Shown one piece after another: positions 16,058 to 26,435 of a stretch of DNA of 52,648 bases. Every line of letters starts with the position of its first letter. The first letter of the stretch is position 1. A model generated the notes under the pieces. The model ran no database searches. It saw only the letters and a program-made list of their open reading frames with translations, and was not told where the DNA came from. A program made the position numbers and the translations under genes. The stretch is taken from positions 1 through 52,648 of the forward strand of contig JAKSIP010000013.1 of NCBI GenBank assembly GCA_024398715.1. The letters are read 5' to 3'. Source of the stretch: Bacteroidaceae bacterium. GTDB taxonomy: Bacteria > Bacteroidota > Bacteroidia > Bacteroidales > Bacteroidaceae.

Positions 16058-18163
16058 TTATTTTACAATTATTTCTGACGTTTTGAAACCGTTGGTATAG
16101 ACAATGGTACGAATAAGAATCTGACCTGGTTCAGGATTTGGTATTTCCACGCCTGCCAGATTGGTGTAGATTATCTTTTCCATCTGACAGTCGGACATGT
16201 CAAATAGAATATTTTCTGAACTGAGCGGTGTATTGCCATCTTCGGACAGATACACACTCTTCAGGTAGAATGTTTTGTTACCATTCACCCAGAAACCTAC
16301 ACGATATATATGTTTCTTGTCCAAAGCCTTGCCATTGTCACGTTTCAGAGAAGAAATGGAAATTTTCTGTTTCTTTCCAGTTCCAAGCCACGATGTTACA
16401 GGTGTTGACCAATAAGAAGATTCGTCAAATACGCGCAAATCGATGCCGTCCGGAGGATAGTTGGCAAATTCGACAACAATGTAAGCGGCTTGGGAAATAT
16501 CGATAGGATTGGCAAATTCCCAACCGCTGAATCCGTATGGCTTCATTGTTACCTTACCGTTACTCTCGCTGAAAGTGCCGCTGTCCCAAATGCTTGGATT
16601 GAAAATACCGTTTACCAATGGGAAATATGTAACATTCAAATCAAATCCGGCACTGAATGTATTGCCGTACCTGTCTGTATATGTGGCAATGACACTGTTA
16701 TCGCCATTGCCTGATGAAATGGCACGGCCACGGACAATTTTCGAGGCTTCCTGATTTGAAAGCTGATATTTGCAGTCAGACGCAACATCTTCTGTGTGTC
16801 CGTCCTTGAACGTTGCAATAATGCTGACCATTGCATTGTTTCCTGGAGACATTGTGTACTGGCTCCGTTTGGATTCAATACCCGTACATGTCCAATAACC
16901 GGCAGGCTTGATACGCATAAGATAATTTTCCCAAGCATAATCATCGTACCACTCGGCACAAGCTCCGGCACATGACTCCCACTCACCGTCAAAAGCAAGT
17001 TCCGTATAGCCATTGACCGCAGCATCGCAATCAATAAAGTCTCCTGTTCCTGTCAGTGTCATGGAAATATTGCCGTAATGGTCTTTCATTGCCTTGAAGG
17101 CTTCTCCCCACTTTGATGTTGTGGCTGTTGCCCATGTTCCAAGATTCTCTGATTTTATACTTCCGTCACTGTTCTTCTGCGGATTGCCATGTTCATCGTA
17201 AACAACATGTCCTGGAGACCAGTCAATCTCTGTAACAACAATAGGATAATTGTCAACAACAGGAACCTGATTGCGGAAATTTGTGATGAATGACTGGGCA
17301 GAACAGTTATCATCGCTGTTTCCATACCAACCGGGATATACATGAACGGCATATCCCATATTGTCAAGCTTATCTTCTATGGGATATTGGGCATAACCGC
17401 TGTAACTGGACTGATATCCGGCACCCGGTACAAGAATAATGCCATTGAACTTGTTATATCTTATCCTGTTCACAATAGGCTGGAAGAAATCATGCAGAGC
17501 TACAGGTTTGTCATTTCCTTCGGCATCGAGTACTGTGACAGGCTCATTGGCCAGTTCTATCATAATCTGACCGGAATATTTCTGAATGGTAGGATCTTTT
17601 GAAACAATATCCCAAACCGTACTCAGATATTTCTGATAATCGCCGCCAACCTGGATTCTGCCAGGGCATACTCCGGGGGGACGCATGATTACATACAAAC
17701 CATGTTCCAATGCGTTGAGTGCCAATGGAATATAGAGTTTCTCAAGATAGTGCTGCAAACGGGTTGACGAGAAGCGGGAGATATTGGCCTCGCCGCTCTC
17801 AGGTCCCGTTTCACTTTTTTTGGGATCATTGGTCCAACACGGGTCCAGATGCAGTCTGAACAGATTGCACCATGTTCCATTAACGGTATCCGTAATATGC
17901 GTGTACAATTTGTCAAAATAGTCTATGCATTTGTCAATACCATCGTCACCGCTATAGTTATACCATCCCCAGCGACCGCCGTTAAACCAGCAGTTCGGTG
18001 TATCCATTACTCCATGAAGGAGAATGGGAGTACCGTCCGGCAATACAAACTGTCTGCCTTGTACGTGCAAGGCAGGCAGTGTTATATTCCGGGCATTTAC
18101 GGCTGATGCTGTGAATACCAGCAATATTGACAATATACTGAACTCCAATATCTTCTTTTTCAT
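16058..18163 (-). CDS. Secreted GH5-like endoglycanase with accessory C-terminal domains
   Basis: A 701-aa exported protein (signal peptide ~1-24). Residues ~30-400 form a GH5/clan A barrel: acid/base Glu207 in ELANEP and nucleophile Glu312 in VVTEIDW are both visible. Residues ~435-525 resemble a bacterial Ig-like (Big_2) domain (VSIIATFKDGHT), ~530-650 look like a carbohydrate-binding beta-sandwich, and the last ~40 residues resemble a short sorting-type domain ending IIVK. An endo-acting beta-glucanase, mannanase or xylanase is likely; the GH5 subfamily cannot be assigned by eye. It follows GH43 by nine bases and precedes nhaA, so GH43 and GH5 are probably co-expressed. Confidence 0.82.
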   Translation of the reverse strand: MKKKILEFSILSILLVFTASAVNARNITLPALHVQGRQFVLPDGTPILLHGVMDTPNCWFNGGRWGWYNYSGDDGIDKCIDYFDKLYTHITDTVNGTWCNLFRLHLDPCWTNDPKKSETGPESGEANISRFSSTRLQHYLEKLYIPLALNALEHGLYVIMRPPGVCPGRIQVGGDYQKYLSTVWDIVSKDPTIQKYSGQIMIELANEPVTVLDAEGNDKPVALHDFFQPIVNRIRYNKFNGIILVPGAGYQSSYSGYAQYPIEDKLDNMGYAVHVYPGWYGNSDDNCSAQSFITNFRNQVPVVDNYPIVVTEIDWSPGHVVYDEHGNPQKNSDGSIKSENLGTWATATTSKWGEAFKAMKDHYGNISMTLTGTGDFIDCDAAVNGYTELAFDGEWESCAGACAEWYDDYAWENYLMRIKPAGYWTCTGIESKRSQYTMSPGNNAMVSIIATFKDGHTEDVASDCKYQLSNQEASKIVRGRAISSGNGDNSVIATYTDRYGNTFSAGFDLNVTYFPLVNGIFNPSIWDSGTFSESNGKVTMKPYGFSGWEFANPIDISQAAYIVVEFANYPPDGIDLRVFDESSYWSTPVTSWLGTGKKQKISISSLKRDNGKALDKKHIYRVGFWVNGNKTFYLKSVYLSEDGNTPLSSENILFDMSDCQMEKIIYTNLAGVEIPNPEPGQILIRTIVYTNGFKTSEIIVK

Positions 18164-18172
18164 AGGCTCATC

Positions 18173-19543
18173 CTACTTGAATATCCAATAATCAAGAGAG
18201 AACAACTCCGGTCCCTTGCGTCCCTGGAACAGGAAATATACATTGTGTACACCTTTTATAGGTTCCTCAATTTTGGTGGTAAACTTTTTGAACTTTTCCC
18301 AACCGCCTGTTCCGGTTATTTCCAATGTTGCTGCAGGTTTTGTACTGCGGTCACGCACGCCCGGCATCTTATCCAGATATATCTGGACAGTACCGCCACG
18401 CAAAGCGCTTGCAGCACTTACGGAAAAGGCTGTTGCTCCTTTTTGGCCGAAATCAACATTGCTTACTTTAATGTAGTCTCCGTTATGAGTGTCGGAAATA
18501 TAGACTCCTGTCTTTGCAGTCTGTTGTGAATGCAGGCCTTTTGAGAAAGACATGGTTTCCGCTTCCACACGCTGATATGGATTGAGAGTACCAATGGGTT
18601 CAACACCGGCATCGGTAGGATTGATTATCGGGAAACTGCCATCGGCATTGCGTTTGTACTCTTCAACAGCTACGGAACGGCCAAACCCGCCGCCACCCGG
18701 CAGTTTGCCTGTATGATAGAAGAAATATGAATGTCCCTTGAAATCAATTACACCGGAATGGTTTGTAAATGACTGTGTCCCACCCTCAGGCATGATTGTA
18801 CCTTTGTATGTCCATGGGCCCAGCGGAGTATCTGACTCTGAATATGCAATATGTTCAGGAACACCGCCCGCAGCATAAATCATATAATACTTGTCTCCGT
18901 AATGGTCTATCCAGGGACCTTCCGTATATCTGTCCTGATCTGTTGTATTTATATCCAGCTGTCCAACTTCTCCTGAGTATGAAATCATATCCTCATTGAG
19001 CTTACAATAGTACAGACGCGGATTACCCCAATAAAGATACGCCTGACCGTCATTGTCAATAAACACTGTAGGGTCAATGAAATCCCATGATCCTGTCTCA
19101 TACAGAGGTTTGCCTATCGCGTCAACAAATGGGCCATACGGAGTCTTGCTTACTGCAACACCTATTGCCATGCCACCCGATATCTTTGAATGGGCACAGA
19201 TATACCAATAGTATTTGCCGTTACGTTTTATTGTCTGGCTGGCCCATGCACGGTCATCGGCCCATGTAAAACTTTCAAGAGCCAAAGGAGAGCCATGGTC
19301 AGTCCAGTTTACCATATCGGTTGTTGAATAGACGCGCCACTCCTGCATCCAGAAAAAATCGGCACCGTCTTCATCGTGACCGGTATATACATACAGTCTG
19401 TCTCCGTCAGCCATCGGTGCCGGATCAGAAGTGAACCATGTCTGTACAAACGGATTTTCAGCGCTTGATTGCTGCACTCCGAATGTCATAGATAATGCGG
19501 CAACCAACGTTGCTGCAGTGCGTGTTAATTTGAATGTATCCAT
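18173..19543 (-). CDS. Secreted GH43 glycosidase with C-terminal CBM6-like domain
   Basis: A 456-aa exported five-bladed beta-propeller hydrolase. The signal peptide ends near residue 28 (SSA-E). The three GH43 carboxylates are in place: base Asp40 in TSDPAP, modulator Asp157 in FIDPTV and acid Glu208 in YTEGPW. Residues ~325-456 form a CBM6-like beta-sandwich (RVEAETMSFSKGL...GDYIKV). This design is typical of alpha-L-arabinofuranosidases or beta-xylosidases acting on arabinoxylan. It starts only 16 bases after hisB with no visible promoter between them, so read-through from the his operon is likely; GH5 follows after nine bases. Confidence 0.88.
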   Translation of the reverse strand: MDTFKLTRTAATLVAALSMTFGVQQSSAENPFVQTWFTSDPAPMADGDRLYVYTGHDEDGADFFWMQEWRVYSTTDMVNWTDHGSPLALESFTWADDRAWASQTIKRNGKYYWYICAHSKISGGMAIGVAVSKTPYGPFVDAIGKPLYETGSWDFIDPTVFIDNDGQAYLYWGNPRLYYCKLNEDMISYSGEVGQLDINTTDQDRYTEGPWIDHYGDKYYMIYAAGGVPEHIAYSESDTPLGPWTYKGTIMPEGGTQSFTNHSGVIDFKGHSYFFYHTGKLPGGGGFGRSVAVEEYKRNADGSFPIINPTDAGVEPIGTLNPYQRVEAETMSFSKGLHSQQTAKTGVYISDTHNGDYIKVSNVDFGQKGATAFSVSAASALRGGTVQIYLDKMPGVRDRSTKPAATLEITGTGGWEKFKKFTTKIEEPIKGVHNVYFLFQGRKGPELFSLDYWIFK

Positions 19544-19559
19544 TATTATTGATGTTAAA

Positions 19560-20675
19560 TTACAGCAGTCCTTTGGTGCTTGGCAGCTGGAAGTGGGTTA
19601 TATCGCGGCGGACAGCCATTCGGATAGAACGCGCAAATGCCTTGAATATAGCCTCAATCTTATGGTGTTCGTTGTCACCGGAAGCCTGGATGTTCAGATT
19701 CATGGCGGCGGCATCGCTTAGTGACTTGAAGAAATGAAGGAACATCTCAGTTGGCATGTCGCCTACATATTCGCGTTTGAAATCTGCATTCCATACAAGC
19801 CATGAACGGCCTCCGAAATCAAGGGCAACCTGAGCCATGCAATCATCCATTGGCAGGGCAAAACCATAGCGTTCAATACCCATTTTGTTGCCCAGAGCCA
19901 TTTTGATGCACTCACCTATTGCTATTCCGGTATCTTCAATTGTATGATGTTCATCTACATTAAGATCGCCCTTGACCTGAACGGTAAAATCAATACCGCC
20001 ATGACGGCCTATCTGCTCAAGCATGTGATCAAAGAAACCCAGTCCGGTAGATATACTGCACTTGCCGCTGCCGTCAAGATCCATCTCAACCAGGATATCC
20101 GTTTCTTTTGTCTTGCGCTCAACACGCGCCTTGCGTTGCCCGGCATAGATGAATTCAGTAATTTTCCACCAGTCGGTACTGCAGAAAACGCATGTGCTCT
20201 TGAGTTCATCCGGCAGCGAATCAGTATTGTCCTGCAGCAATATGGCCTTGCAGCCAAGATTATGCGCCAGTTCAACATCGGTTGCGCGGTCGCCTATTAC
20301 AAAACTGTCCGCAAGGTTATAGTCACCACCCGTATACTTGCCAAGCATTCCAGTACGCGGCTTGCGTGTTGGGGCATTGTCCTGCGGCATGGAGCGGTCT
20401 ATCAGAATATCGTCAAACTCTATGCCTTCACCTTTCAGAGTCTTGAGAATAAGGTTATGGGACGGCCAGAAAGTCTCTTCCGGGAACGATGCCGTACCCA
20501 GACCGTCCTGATTGCTTACCATGACAAACTCAAAATCTGTCTTTTCACGCAGAAATGACAGGCTTTTGAATACCTTGGGAACAAACTCAAGTTTTTCAAG
20601 AGAGTCCAACTGGTAATCAACAGGCGGTTCTACAACAAGAGTACCGTCTCTATCTATAAACAGGACTTTTTTCAT
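19560..20675 (-). CDS. hisB: Bifunctional histidinol-phosphatase / imidazoleglycerol-phosphate dehydratase
   Basis: A 371-aa fusion catalysing two steps of histidine synthesis. The N-terminal HAD phosphatase (~1-165) starts with the DxDGT nucleophile motif (Asp8, Asp10), and the C-terminal IGPD domain (~180-371) has the metal-binding [17 protein letters not shown] and [11 protein letters not shown] motifs. The fused form is the rule in Bacteroidales and enteric bacteria. It overlaps hisC by four bases (ATGA) and ends the hisG-D-C-B cluster, 16 bases before GH43. Confidence 0.97.
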   Translation of the reverse strand: MKKVLFIDRDGTLVVEPPVDYQLDSLEKLEFVPKVFKSLSFLREKTDFEFVMVSNQDGLGTASFPEETFWPSHNLILKTLKGEGIEFDDILIDRSMPQDNAPTRKPRTGMLGKYTGGDYNLADSFVIGDRATDVELAHNLGCKAILLQDNTDSLPDELKSTCVFCSTDWWKITEFIYAGQRKARVERKTKETDILVEMDLDGSGKCSISTGLGFFDHMLEQIGRHGGIDFTVQVKGDLNVDEHHTIEDTGIAIGECIKMALGNKMGIERYGFALPMDDCMAQVALDFGGRSWLVWNADFKREYVGDMPTEMFLHFFKSLSDAAAMNLNIQASGDNEHHKIEAIFKAFARSIRMAVRRDITHFQLPSTKGLL

Positions 20676-21721
20676 GCTTTATAGGCTTTAAGGCAGTTAA
20701 CAAGTTCTTGATTTTCATTTTCAAGCCCCACAGTAATGCGCAGTGCATTTTTGCAGAGAGTTATCTTTGTACGGTTGCGTACAATGACACCTTTCCCAAC
20801 CAGATAGTTATAGACTGCGGTGGCATCGGCTGGAGCTTTTATCTTTGCAAGGAAGAAATTTGCATCACTGGGATATACGGTTTCAACAATATCTATCTTT
20901 CCAAACTCTTCCATCATTGCGGTGCGCTGCTCTAGAATATACTTTACTTGAGTTTTTACAACATCAACATTTTCAAGTATTTGCATTGCACGTTCCTGTG
21001 TCAGTTCATTCACGTTGTAAGGATACTTGACCTTGTTCATCGTTGCAATGATTTCAGGGCTTGCAAATGCCATTCCCAGTCTCAGAGCCGCTGCACCGAA
21101 TGCCTTTGAGAAGGTCTGCAGAACAATAAGATTAGGGTATTCGCCAAGCTTGCGCAACAGGGATTCACGACCGGCAAAATCTATGTAAGCCTCGTCAACA
21201 ACCACAATGCCCTGGAAAGACTCTATTGTCTTGATAACCTCTGCCATGTCCAGATCATTGCCTGTAGGATTGTTCGGAGAGCAGAGAAACATGACCTTGG
21301 TATTGCTGTCTGCTGCAGCAAGCAGTTCTTTTGCGCTGAAATTATACGATGCGTCAAGTTTTACCGTGCGGTACTCTACATTGTTGATGTCTGCACACAC
21401 ACCGTACATGCCGTACGTAGGGTCAATTGCAACAACATTGTCCACACGCGGTTCACAGAAGACGCGGTACATAAGGTCAATAGCCTCGTCACTTCCGTTT
21501 CCAAGAAAGATTGATGCGGCAGATACGCCTTTTACCTTTGCAATGCGCTCTTTCAGGTCACGCTGCAAAGGGTCGGGATAACGGTTTACACCTGTATGAT
21601 GCGGATTTTCGTTGGCATCAAGAAAGGTATGGGCCTGATGACCGCTATACTCATCGCGAGCGGATGAATAGGGTTTCAAACTCCAGATGTTCTTTCTGAC
21701 CAATTCTTCAAGTGATTTCAT
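20672..21721 (-). CDS. hisC: Histidinol-phosphate aminotransferase
   Basis: A 349-aa fold-type I PLP enzyme converting imidazole-acetol phosphate and glutamate to histidinol phosphate. The N-terminal LDANENP motif, the CSPNNPTGN motif (~147-155), the DEAYIDF loop and the PLP lysine Lys206 in TFSKAFG are all present. It lies 19 bases after hisD and overlaps hisB by four bases. Confidence 0.96.
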   Translation of the reverse strand: MKSLEELVRKNIWSLKPYSSARDEYSGHQAHTFLDANENPHHTGVNRYPDPLQRDLKERIAKVKGVSAASIFLGNGSDEAIDLMYRVFCEPRVDNVVAIDPTYGMYGVCADINNVEYRTVKLDASYNFSAKELLAAADSNTKVMFLCSPNNPTGNDLDMAEVIKTIESFQGIVVVDEAYIDFAGRESLLRKLGEYPNLIVLQTFSKAFGAAALRLGMAFASPEIIATMNKVKYPYNVNELTQERAMQILENVDVVKTQVKYILEQRTAMMEEFGKIDIVETVYPSDANFFLAKIKAPADATAVYNYLVGKGVIVRNRTKITLCKNALRITVGLENENQELVNCLKAYKA

Positions 21722-21740
21722 ACAAGTGTTTAATTTACAA

Positions 21741-23015
21741 TTATTTACGTCTTACAGTTACAGCATTTTTGTGTGCATCCAGAAACTCGTTGGCAGCCAT
21801 TGTTTCTATAGTGTCTGCCAGTGAACCGAGACCGTTTTTTGACAGTTCCTGGAATGTTATCTTACGCATGAAACTGTCAATATTCACACCGCTGTAGGCT
21901 TTTGCATAGCCGCTGGTAGGCAGTGTGTGGTTTGTTCCCGAAGCATAGTCACCGGCGCTTTCCGGAGAATACGGTCCAAGGAATACGGAACCGGCATTGA
22001 CAACACGCTCTGCCAGTTCAAGATAGTTGTCTGTCTGGATAATGAGGTGCTCAGGAGCATAATCGTTGATCATATCAATTACGCTGTCCATATTGTCCAT
22101 AAGGATGAGTACACTATGGCCAAGTGCCTTTTCAGTTATTTCTTTGCGCGGAAGCTGTTCAAGCTGCAGTCCAACCTCTTTCTCAACCCTATCAATAAGT
22201 TCAGCACTGGTTGTTGCAAGAATAACCTGGCTGTCCGGTCCATGCTCGGCCTGAGACAGAAGATCGCTGGCTACATAAGCGGCATTGGCGCCGGCATCGG
22301 CAATCACAGCCACCTCTGACGGGCCAGCAGGCATGTCAATTGCAACTTCTTTAAGAGATACCAACTGTTTGGCAGCTGTCACATACGCATTGCCCGGTCC
22401 GAAAATCTTGCTGACTTTGGGCACGCTTTCCGTACCGTATGCCATAGCGGCAATGGCCTGGCTGCCGCCAACCTTGAATATGCGGCTTACGCCTGCAACA
22501 CTTGCAGCAAACAGAATGGCAGGATTTATCTTGCCGTTGGCAGCAGGAGGTGTGCAGAGTATTATCTCTTTGCAACCTGCAATCTTTGCGGGAATTGACA
22601 GCATGAGCAGTGTTGAGAACAACGGTGCGCTGCCACCCGGTATATAGAGTCCGACTTTGCTGATTGGAACCGCTTTCTGCCAGCAGGTAACACCGGGAAC
22701 AGTCTCTACCCTATTGATTTTGGGCAACTGCGATGCATGGAATTTTTCAATATTCGCTGCAGCCTTGCGGATTGCCTGCTGCAATGTATCATTTACCAAA
22801 GTCTTGGCTTCTTCAAGCTCTGCCTGACTCACTTCGAGAGTGGTAAGCTTAGCCTTGTCAAAGCGTTCCTCCAATTCAAAAAGAGCCTTGTCTCCATTTG
22901 ACCTCACATTGTCAAGAATAACCTGAACACGGTCATAAAGGCCTTCCACACTGAGAGCCGGACGCGCAAGCAACTGCGGCCACTGCTCTTTTGAAGGATA
23001 TTTTACTACTTTCAT
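21741..23015 (-). CDS. hisD: Histidinol dehydrogenase
   Basis: A 424-aa zinc enzyme oxidising histidinol to histidine with two NAD+. Recognisable family motifs include the nucleotide-binding [20 protein letters not shown] segment, the [10 protein letters not shown] loop, the [10 protein letters not shown] zinc/substrate segment and the C-terminal [18 protein letters not shown]. Its ATG overlaps the hisG stop codon by four bases, indicating translational coupling. Confidence 0.97.
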   Translation of the reverse strand: MKVVKYPSKEQWPQLLARPALSVEGLYDRVQVILDNVRSNGDKALFELEERFDKAKLTTLEVSQAELEEAKTLVNDTLQQAIRKAAANIEKFHASQLPKINRVETVPGVTCWQKAVPISKVGLYIPGGSAPLFSTLLMLSIPAKIAGCKEIILCTPPAANGKINPAILFAASVAGVSRIFKVGGSQAIAAMAYGTESVPKVSKIFGPGNAYVTAAKQLVSLKEVAIDMPAGPSEVAVIADAGANAAYVASDLLSQAEHGPDSQVILATTSAELIDRVEKEVGLQLEQLPRKEITEKALGHSVLILMDNMDSVIDMINDYAPEHLIIQTDNYLELAERVVNAGSVFLGPYSPESAGDYASGTNHTLPTSGYAKAYSGVNIDSFMRKITFQELSKNGLGSLADTIETMAANEFLDAHKNAVTVRRK

Positions 23016-23863
23016 AATATCATCTTCTCAATCGGACATACAAGAATACCTTCACAACCCAGATTCTTAAGCTGTCCTATTATTTCCCAGAATTCTTTTT
23101 CGTCAATGACACTGTGCACGGAACTCCAGCCTTCCTCGGCAAGAGGCATAACGGTAGGGCTCTTCATGCCAGGCAGTATCTTGACAACCTCTCCTATCTT
23201 GCTGTTGGGAACATTCATCAGAACATACTTCTTTCCATGAGCGCGTTTTACTGCGTCAAAACGGAATCTCAGTTCATCAAGAATGGCTTTCTTCTCAGCA
23301 TCCATGCCGTTATTTCCTATAAGGACGGCATCGGACTTGATAACAACTTCAACCTCTTTCAGATTGTTGCTTACAAGAGTGGAACCTGAGCTTACAATAT
23401 CAAAGATGGCATCGGCCAGACCAATACCGGGAGCAATTTCCACTGAGCCTGTAATTACGTGAATATCGGCCTTTACATTATTCCTGTCAAGATAATCCTT
23501 CAGTATATTGGGATAAGATGTAGCAATCTTTTTCCCGTTGAACCACTCCAGTCCGTTGTAATCAACCGCATTTGGTATGGCAAGTGATATGCGGCATTTG
23601 CTAAAGTCAAGATGGTCAATGATGTAGGCATCCTCTTTACGTTCAACATACTCATTATAGCCTACAATACCCACATCGGCTACTCCGTTTGCAACCGACT
23701 GCGGTATATCGTCGTCACGCAGAAACAGGACTTCTACAGGAAAGTTGGAACTTCTTACCAACAGAATACGGTCAGAAGTACTGAGTTTTATTCCGGACTC
23801 TTTCAGGAGTGACATGGTCTCTTCGTGCAGACGGCCTTTTGATTGTACAGCAATACGCAGCAT
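23012..23863 (-). CDS. hisG: ATP phosphoribosyltransferase, long form
   Basis: A 283-aa enzyme for the first, committed step of histidine synthesis, joining ATP and PRPP. The length and the C-terminal ~75 residues (MNVPNSKIGEVVKILPGMKS onward, an ACT-like HisG_C domain) show the long form, which is self-sufficient and feedback-inhibited by histidine without HisZ. Its start follows the upstream membrane-protein gene by two bases. A good -7 element inside the end of that upstream gene suggests a private promoter. No leader peptide with a histidine run or a T-box was seen. Confidence 0.97.
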   Translation of the reverse strand: MLRIAVQSKGRLHEETMSLLKESGIKLSTSDRILLVRSSNFPVEVLFLRDDDIPQSVANGVADVGIVGYNEYVERKEDAYIIDHLDFSKCRISLAIPNAVDYNGLEWFNGKKIATSYPNILKDYLDRNNVKADIHVITGSVEIAPGIGLADAIFDIVSSGSTLVSNNLKEVEVVIKSDAVLIGNNGMDAEKKAILDELRFRFDAVKRAHGKKYVLMNVPNSKIGEVVKILPGMKSPTVMPLAEEGWSSVHSVIDEKEFWEIIGQLKNLGCEGILVCPIEKMIL

Positions 23864-23865
23864 AA

Positions 23866-24816
23866 TTATTTTTCTATTTGATTAATTTTAATTCGCAAAG
23901 ATACAAATAATCTGTAAGACCACACCACAATAATTGCAAGAAAAAGGCGCGGAAAAATAAGCCATTCCACACCTATGCCCATCATGGCAAACAGGATGGT
24001 ATCCTCAAGCAATGAATGGGATATGGAAAGATGCCAGTTCATAAGATTGGCATCATTTTTTGTTATATATCCGCGTTCCACCTGGTCTATCAGCATTGCA
24101 CCGCCATAGGACAGGCCGAACACATTACCAACAAGCCATTGGAGAGCGGATGCCGTAGGCAAACCCATAACAATCATCAATGGCTTGAAAGGAATTGAAA
24201 TAGTGTTCAACATATCAAATTCCTCAAGCAGGGTCTGAAGGAAAATAAGTGTAACTACAATTACAACTATCAGTCCTGCAAGTTTGAGTGAACTGAGTGC
24301 AAACAGCTTCATTACCTGACCGAATGTTGTCTGGTCTGTCAAAGGAGTTGACAATGCAAACATGGTTTCATCGGCCGGCATAACCATATTCAGGACAAAT
24401 GCCATCAGAAACGATGCCGATATCCTGAGCAGAACCATCTGCCACCATTTGGAACCAGTTTTGGTAGTTATGGTACATTCTATTGGCAGGCTGTGGGTAA
24501 TAAGACACATGACCGCCAATATGGTTGCCTGACGTACGGAAAGAGCTATCGATGTCATTACAGCAATTGCCGGATACAATGGCAGAAAGACACTGGTCAT
24601 AAAGACAAGAGAGGCATCGCCCGGAAGTCCGATAAGGGTAAACAAAGGCTGGACAAAATCTGCAAATATGTCTATCACACCAAAGAATTGCAAAAGACGC
24701 ATTGCAAAAGAGATGGGAATCATTATCTTGAGCAACAGCAGAATAAATCTGCCGGCTCTTGGAAGCGCGTTTTTTACACACTTTGCCAGTTTTGCTATGG
24801 CAACTTCTTTTTTCAC
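23866..24816 (-). CDS. Nucleoside-recognition (Gate) domain membrane protein
   Basis: A 316-aa polytopic inner-membrane protein with about eight hydrophobic segments and the Gate/nucleoside-recognition layout also seen in SpmA/SpmB and YjiH-like proteins. Typical pieces are the [16 protein letters not shown] segment and the [14 protein letters not shown] segment near the C-terminus. Transported substrate is unknown. Its ATG overlaps the smpB stop codon as ATGA, and hisG follows two bases after its own stop, so it bridges smpB and the histidine genes. Confidence 0.75.
   Translation of the reverse strand: MKKEVAIAKLAKCVKNALPRAGRFILLLLKIMIPISFAMRLLQFFGVIDIFADFVQPLFTLIGLPGDASLVFMTSVFLPLYPAIAVMTSIALSVRQATILAVMCLITHSLPIECTITTKTGSKWWQMVLLRISASFLMAFVLNMVMPADETMFALSTPLTDQTTFGQVMKLFALSSLKLAGLIVVIVVTLIFLQTLLEEFDMLNTISIPFKPLMIVMGLPTASALQWLVGNVFGLSYGGAMLIDQVERGYITKNDANLMNWHLSISHSLLEDTILFAMMGIGVEWLIFPRLFLAIIVVWSYRLFVSLRIKINQIEK
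23896..23903 (-). promoter_or_regulatory. -7 promoter element for hisG inside upstream CDS
   Basis: The minus strand reads TATCTTTG, an exact -7 consensus, 33 bases before the hisG ATG and inside the 3' end of the membrane-protein gene. It suggests that the his genes can be transcribed apart from smpB. A matching TTTG at 19-21 bases is not evident. Confidence 0.5.
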
Positions 24817-25289
24817 CCAATAATTATTGTTTTCTTGAAAGCGTTTGCCATTTCACGGCGATCGTCATTCTCTTTGATTGATTCGCGTTTGTCATACTCT
24901 TTCTTGCCGCGTGCCAGACCAATCACCATCTTTGCAAGTCCCTTTTCATTGATAAAGACCTTCAAAGGAACAATAGTCAGGCCCGGTGTTGCGGCATCGT
25001 GAATCAAAGAGCGTAACTCTTTCCTGGTAAGCAGAAGTTTGCGGTCACGTTTGGCCGCATGGTTGTTGTAAGAACCGTAGAAATATTGGGCTATGTTCAT
25101 ATTCTTCACCCAAAGTTCGCCATTGATTTCCGTACAGTAAGTATCCACCAGAGAAACCTTTGACAGGCGTACTGATTTTATTTCTGTACCGGTAAGCACA
25201 ATACCCGCAGTGTACGTATCAAGTATTTCATACTCAAAACGCGCCTTTTTGTTATTGATAGTTATGCCGTCTGTTTTCTGCTTTTTCAT
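24813..25289 (-). CDS. smpB: SsrA-binding protein SmpB
   Basis: A ~158-aa OB-fold RNA-binding protein that delivers tmRNA to stalled ribosomes. The core motif [20 protein letters not shown] and the [10 protein letters not shown] motif are clear, and the basic C-terminal tail ([20 protein letters not shown]) matches the family. The frame is open to a TTG at 25301, but that codon overlaps the -7 element; the ATG at 25289 is the better start and leaves a leader of only a few bases. It is the first gene of a run that continues through the membrane protein into hisGDCB. The tmRNA gene itself is not in the window. Confidence 0.95.
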   Translation of the reverse strand: MKKQKTDGITINNKKARFEYEILDTYTAGIVLTGTEIKSVRLSKVSLVDTYCTEINGELWVKNMNIAQYFYGSYNNHAAKRDRKLLLTRKELRSLIHDAATPGLTIVPLKVFINEKGLAKMVIGLARGKKEYDKRESIKENDDRREMANAFKKTIIIG

Positions 25290-25298
25290 ATCTGTCCG

Positions 25299-25306
25299 CA
25301 AAGTTA
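25299..25306 (-). promoter_or_regulatory. -7 promoter element of smpB
   Basis: The minus strand reads TAACTTTG ending nine bases before the ATG at 25289. Transcription would begin around 25293-25295, so the mRNA would be almost leaderless. The element rules out the TTG at 25301 as start codon. Confidence 0.55.
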
Positions 25307-25335
25307 TTCAATTCTTTGCACATCGAAACCACAAA

Positions 25336-25373
25336 ACAAAAAAAAGACTCCGAAAATCAATCCGGAGTCTTTT
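25336..25373 (-). terminator. Terminator of the GGGtGRT gene
   Basis: A GACTCCG/CGGAGTC stem extended by A/T pairs has a 10-base loop. On the minus strand it is followed by eight T residues. It separates the GGGtGRT operon from smpB. Confidence 0.85.
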
Positions 25374-25394
25374 ATCTGAAATGTCTGTCTGGAA

Positions 25395-26423
25395 TTACTT
25401 CTTTGCAGCAAGAGCCTGGGCAACGTCAACAGCGCATGCTACTGAGCAACCTACCATCGGGTTGTTGCCGATGCCAAGGAAGCCCATCATCTCAACGTGT
25501 GCCGGAACAGAAGAAGAACCGGCAAACTGAGCGTCTGAGTGCATACGGCCCATTGTATCTGTCATACCGTATGAAGCAGGACCTGCAGCCATGTTATCAG
25601 GATGCAATGTACGGCCTGTACCGCCACCTGATGCTACTGAGAAATAAGGTTTGCCGGCAAGGACACGTTCTTTCTTGTATGTACCTGCAACCGGATGCTG
25701 GAAACGGGTTGGGTTTGTTGAGTTACCTGTAATAGACACGTCAACGCCCTCTTTCCACATAATTGCAACACCTTCGCGTACATCGTCAGCGCCGTAGCAC
25801 TTAACCTTTGAACGTGGACCGTCGCTGTAAGGGATTGTCTTTACAACCTTGAGTTTGCCTGTATAGTAGTCAAACTTTGTCTGAACGTATGTAAAACCGT
25901 TGATACGGCTGATAATCTGTGCAGCATCTTTGCCAAGACCGTTAAGGATAACACGCAACGGATTCTTGCGTACCTTATCAGCTTTAGCAGCAATCTTGAT
26001 AGCACCCTCAGCAGCTGCAAAAGACTCGTGACCTGCAAGGAATGCAAAGCACTGTGTCTTCTCAGAGAGCAGACGGGCTGCAAGGTTACCATGACCAAGA
26101 CCTACCTTACGGTCATCAGCAACTGAACCCGGAATACAGAATGACTGCAGACCGATACCGATATTTTCGGCAGCCTTTACAGCACTCTTGTCACCTGTTT
26201 TCTCACCTTCCTTAAGAGCTATTGCGCAACCGCAAACGTATGCCCACTTGGCATTTTCAAAGCAGATAGGCTGGGTTTCCTCGCAAGCTTTATAAGGATC
26301 AATACCATAATTCTCACAAATCTGATTGGCCTCTTCAATAGAAGAAATACCGTGTGCATTGAGAGCAGCAAGAATCTGCTTGATACGACGGTCCTGTGAT
26401 TCGAATTTTACTTCTCTGATCAT
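25395..26423 (-). CDS. GGGtGRT protein, conserved, function unknown
   Basis: A 342-aa soluble protein of the family named after its GGGTGRT motif, here residues 266-272 (SVASGGGTGRTLHPDN). It is highly conserved in anaerobes but has no established reaction. Several cysteines (36, 47, 54, 64, 66, 96, 326, 330), with the C-x-C pair at 64/66 and CSVAC at 326-330, could bind an iron-sulfur cluster. The gene follows its NifU-like partner by 12 bases and ends at a strong terminator, so the two are a dedicated operon. A role together with Fe-S assembly is inferred from context only. Confidence 0.85.
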   Translation of the reverse strand: MIREVKFESQDRRIKQILAALNAHGISSIEEANQICENYGIDPYKACEETQPICFENAKWAYVCGCAIALKEGEKTGDKSAVKAAENIGIGLQSFCIPGSVADDRKVGLGHGNLAARLLSEKTQCFAFLAGHESFAAAEGAIKIAAKADKVRKNPLRVILNGLGKDAAQIISRINGFTYVQTKFDYYTGKLKVVKTIPYSDGPRSKVKCYGADDVREGVAIMWKEGVDVSITGNSTNPTRFQHPVAGTYKKERVLAGKPYFSVASGGGTGRTLHPDNMAAGPASYGMTDTMGRMHSDAQFAGSSSVPAHVEMMGFLGIGNNPMVGCSVACAVDVAQALAAKK

Positions 26424-26435
26424 AGTCTTACCTCC

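Noticed and set aside
23012..24000. Histidine attenuator or T-box before hisG
   Set aside because: The hisG start is two bases after the previous gene; no His-codon run, specifier loop or terminator pair is visible.
25290..25301. TTG start of smpB at 25301
   Set aside because: The codon lies within the -7 promoter element; ATG 25289 fits the family start.
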